Assembly: GCA_023457255.1 (NCBI GenBank)
Contig: JAEWMB010000024.1
Span: 89,149-153,148, forward strand
Length of the DNA: 64,000 nt
Direction: 5' to 3'
Origin: Bacillota bacterium
Lineage (GTDB): Bacteria > Bacillota > Clostridia > Lachnospirales > Lachnospiraceae
The notes under the pieces were generated by a model that worked only from the letters and a program-made list of their open reading frames with translations, searched no databases and was not told the origin of the DNA. Every line of letters begins with the position of its first letter. Positions within the stretch are counted from its first letter, which is position 1. Shown here in pieces: positions 62,231 to 64,000 of the stretch. A program made the translations under genes and the position numbers.

Positions 62231-62770
62231 TTAATAGTTTTCCGCTTTTACTTGGAAATAAGCCTGTGGATGTGCACAAACCTGACATAGCTGCGGAGCT
62301 TCCTTGCCAATCACGATATGACCACAGTTTCTGCACTGCCAGATAGCATCCCCATCCTTTGAGAACACAAGACCTTTTTCCACATTTTCAAGAAGCTTAA
62401 GGTATCTTTCCTCATGCTCCTTCTCAATCTTTGCAACACCCTCAAATAAGTCTGCAATATGATCAAAGCCCTCTTCCCTTGCTTCTTTCGCAAAGCCGGC
62501 ATACATATCCATCCACTCGTAGTTCTCACCTGCAGCAGCATCTTTTAGATTCTGTGCCGTATCACCAATACCGTTATGTAATAACTTATACCATAACTTT
62601 GCATGCTCTTTCTCATTCTCGGCTGTCTCTAAGAATAGAGCCGCAATCTGCTCATATCCTTCCTTTTTTGCCTTGCTTGCATAATAAGTATATTTGTTTC
62701 TTGCTTCGGATTCTCCGGCGAATGCTGCCTTTAAGTTCGCTTCTGTTTTAGTACCTTTTAAATTTGCCAT
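62231..62770 (-). CDS. rbr: Rubrerythrin
   Basis: Peroxide-reducing enzyme protecting anaerobes. 179 residues. The ferritin-like diiron domain carries the Glu ligands in AAFAGESEARNKYTYYA, ETAENEKEHAKLWY, and EEGFDHIADLFEGVAKIEKEHEERY. The C-terminal rubredoxin-like domain has WQCRNCGH and LCQVCAHPQAYF, with all four iron Cys. GGAGG lies 9 bases before the ATG, and a Fur/PerR-type operator covers its promoter, consistent with peroxide or iron control. Confidence 0.97.
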   Translation of the reverse strand: MANLKGTKTEANLKAAFAGESEARNKYTYYASKAKKEGYEQIAALFLETAENEKEHAKLWYKLLHNGIGDTAQNLKDAAAGENYEWMDMYAGFAKEAREEGFDHIADLFEGVAKIEKEHEERYLKLLENVEKGLVFSKDGDAIWQCRNCGHIVIGKEAPQLCQVCAHPQAYFQVKAENY

Positions 62771-62797
62771 ATTACCATCCCTCCTGCGTTATTGATA

Positions 62798-62819
62798 TTA
62801 TAATGATAATCATTACTAA
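62798..62819 (-). promoter_or_regulatory. Fur/PerR-like operator and -10 of rubrerythrin
   Basis: AATGATAATCATT is a near-perfect palindrome inside TTATAATGATAATCATTACT. It fits the Fur-family box pattern. On the minus strand TATAAT directly abuts it, so a bound repressor would block RNA polymerase. Confidence 0.65.
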
Positions 62820-62904
62820 ATCTCATAAAACTATTCTAACCGATAAAAATTCGTATGTCAATGGTAGAATGGTTACTATAAGAAGTCTTGCAGCAATTGG
62901 TAAA

Positions 62905-62961
62905 AGATGCGGTTTTGCACCGCCAATCCAATGATCGGAACAGGTACTTATTCCGATCATT
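62905..62961 (-). terminator. Terminator-like double hairpin after accA
   Basis: AATGATCGGAA / TTCCGATCATT is a perfect 11-bp stem, followed on the minus strand by GCGGT / ACCGC and then ATCTTTT. Confidence 0.5.
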
Positions 62962-62969
62962 TAATATCT

Positions 62970-63869
62970 TTAATATTTACGAAATCTTTGATAACGTGCC
63001 TCTACAAGAGCTTCTCCCTTATCTGAGCAGCGTTTAATAAATTCCAATATTTCTTGTTTTAAACACCAGGCCACATGCTCCATATTTCCGGTGTTTAGCG
63101 TAACCTTAATTTCAGTCTCCTCATCCTTATCCTCTAAATCCGTAATGAATTCAGAAACAGGTTCCGGTTCACCACTTAAAAGTGTTATTGCTTCGTTTGC
63201 TGACTCTTCTAAGGAAATCTCAGGTATTACCTGATCAATAATCTTTAATTTCAATAAGTCATCTGCTGTTATTTTCATAATAGCTGCGGCTTCGTCCGCT
63301 CTTTTACTATCCTTCCACAATATCGAGGCAAAGCCTTCCGGAGAAAGAATAGAATATGTTGCATTTTCTAACATCCATACCTCATCTGCAACGGCTAAGG
63401 CTAAAGCTCCACCACTTCCGCCTTCGCCTATCACAATCGATAAAATTGGTGTTTTTAAGGAAGACATTTCATATAGGTTTTTCGCAATGGCTTCCCCCTG
63501 CCCTCTCATTTCTGCTTCAATACCACAAAACGCTCCGGGTGTATCAACAAGACATATAACAGGACGGCGGAATTTTTCTGCCTGCTTCATTAAGCGCAAT
63601 GCCTTTCGATACCCTTCCGGATTTGGCATACCAAAATTACGTTTCATATTTTGCTTGATATTACGTCCCTTTTGCTGCCCAATCACAGTAACCGGTATTC
63701 CGTCTATTGTAGCGATTCCACCGACAATTGCACCATCATCTTTGCAGTAACGGTCACCATGCAACTCCAAAAACCGATCAAATATATGGCTAATGTAATC
63801 TATACTCGTAGGACGTTGAGTTCCTCTTGCAATCTTTACACGTTCCCAAGCAGATATTTTATTCTCCAT
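62970..63869 (-). CDS. accA: Acetyl-CoA carboxylase carboxyltransferase subunit alpha
   Basis: Transfers CO2 from carboxybiotin to acetyl-CoA, together with AccD, for fatty acid synthesis. 299 residues, slightly shorter than E. coli AccA. AWERVKIARGTQRPTSIDYI, FGMPNPEGYRKALRLMKQAEKF, VDTPGAFCGIEAEMRGQGEAIAKNLYEMS and GEGGSGGALALAVADEVWMLENATYSILSPEG are the family core. Residues about 228-250 (EPVSEFITDLEDKDEETEIKV) form an acidic stretch. The ribosome binding site is weak; an in-frame stop two codons upstream fixes this as the first ATG. AccD would be expected beyond the right edge. Confidence 0.95.
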   Translation of the reverse strand: MENKISAWERVKIARGTQRPTSIDYISHIFDRFLELHGDRYCKDDGAIVGGIATIDGIPVTVIGQQKGRNIKQNMKRNFGMPNPEGYRKALRLMKQAEKFRRPVICLVDTPGAFCGIEAEMRGQGEAIAKNLYEMSSLKTPILSIVIGEGGSGGALALAVADEVWMLENATYSILSPEGFASILWKDSKRADEAAAIMKITADDLLKLKIIDQVIPEISLEESANEAITLLSGEPEPVSEFITDLEDKDEETEIKVTLNTGNMEHVAWCLKQEILEFIKRCSDKGEALVEARYQRFRKY

Positions 63870-63880
63870 AAGTCACGTAT

Positions 63881-63910
63881 AATCCAATTATCTTAGATGG
63901 TAATTGGATT
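63881..63910 (-). promoter_or_regulatory. Hairpin just upstream of accA
   Basis: AATCCAATTA and TAATTGGATT form a perfect 10-bp stem 12 bases before the accA ATG. No T run follows, so it may influence translation or mRNA processing. Confidence 0.4.
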
Positions 63911-64000
63911 ATTCCTTTCTCCCAGATTCTCTGGGCATTTTAATCCATCTCTGATATATTTTGAAAAGGCACTGTGGATCTGTATCTATTTAATTACAGC

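Noticed and set aside
62885..62930. tRNA-like segment (GGTAAAAGATGCGGTTTTGCACCGCC)-type D-arm and anticodon-arm look-alike
   Set aside because: There is no T-arm with GGTTCGA, no acceptor stem, and position 37 would be a pyrimidine. The GCGGT / ACCGC pairing is better explained as part of the accA terminator.

Overview
The window reads as chromosomal DNA of a low-GC, anaerobic, spore-forming Firmicute, most likely a Lachnospiraceae (clostridial cluster XIVa) relative. The evidence is strong AGGAGG ribosome binding sites, an oxygen-independent HemZ, a class III ribonucleotide reductase, rubrerythrin, a Csp-type subtilase, and the apt-rel-MBL-hemZ-hisS-aspS block usual in clostridia. Most genes lie on the minus strand and read towards position 1. 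No tRNA, rRNA, CRISPR array, insertion sequence or phage gene was seen.

Layout. 1-2630: a vitamin B12 ABC transporter (BtuF, BtuC, start of BtuD) behind a cobalamin riboswitch. 2820-8016: a small membrane protein, an orphan receiver-Hpt protein, upp, galM, a cold shock gene and a DUF1294 protein. 8016-17532: a housekeeping operon (apt, rel, MBL hydrolase, hemZ, HD-GYP, hisS, aspS). 17702-22191: two tandem paralogues that join a pyruvyl-transferase-like domain to ferredoxin and FrhB-like domains. 22340-26802: carAB with an apparent attenuator. 27227-39221: a SpoIID-like/peptidoglycan-binding protein, polysaccharide deacetylase, ilvE, a GGDEF protein, nrdD with a fused redox domain, hflX, a TPR lipoprotein and a small unknown.

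39489-52768 is the most interesting part: a complete class II two-component lantibiotic cluster. Transcription order is lanR-lanK, a 19-residue small ORF, lanA1 (alpha peptide), lanM1, lanF, lanEG, lanA2 (beta peptide), lanM2, a 53-residue glycine-rich membrane peptide, and lanT. Both precursor cores carry the hallmarks of the lacticin 3147/haloduracin class: GNxGxxCTxTxEC in alpha and CPTxxCTxxC in beta. Each precursor sits directly in front of its own synthetase, with a hairpin between them. A LytTR regulator and GHKL kinase are encoded just upstream, and a perfect 12-bp direct repeat of 20-bp period lies 13 bp above the predicted lanA1 promoter. Together these describe a probable peptide-responsive switch driving a two-peptide antimicrobial with one shared protease-exporter and a LanFEG-like self-protection transporter.

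53075-58632 is a heme acquisition locus: an IsdE-like binding lipoprotein, permease, ATPase, flavodoxin and a HutW/ChuW-like radical SAM enzyme, with a divergent AraC regulator. The right end holds a Csp-like subtilase, a GH130 glycoside phosphorylase, rubrerythrin behind a Fur/PerR-like operator, and accA.

Many longest-ORF starts were shortened here because a clear Shine-Dalgarno points to an internal start; these cases are stated in the entries.
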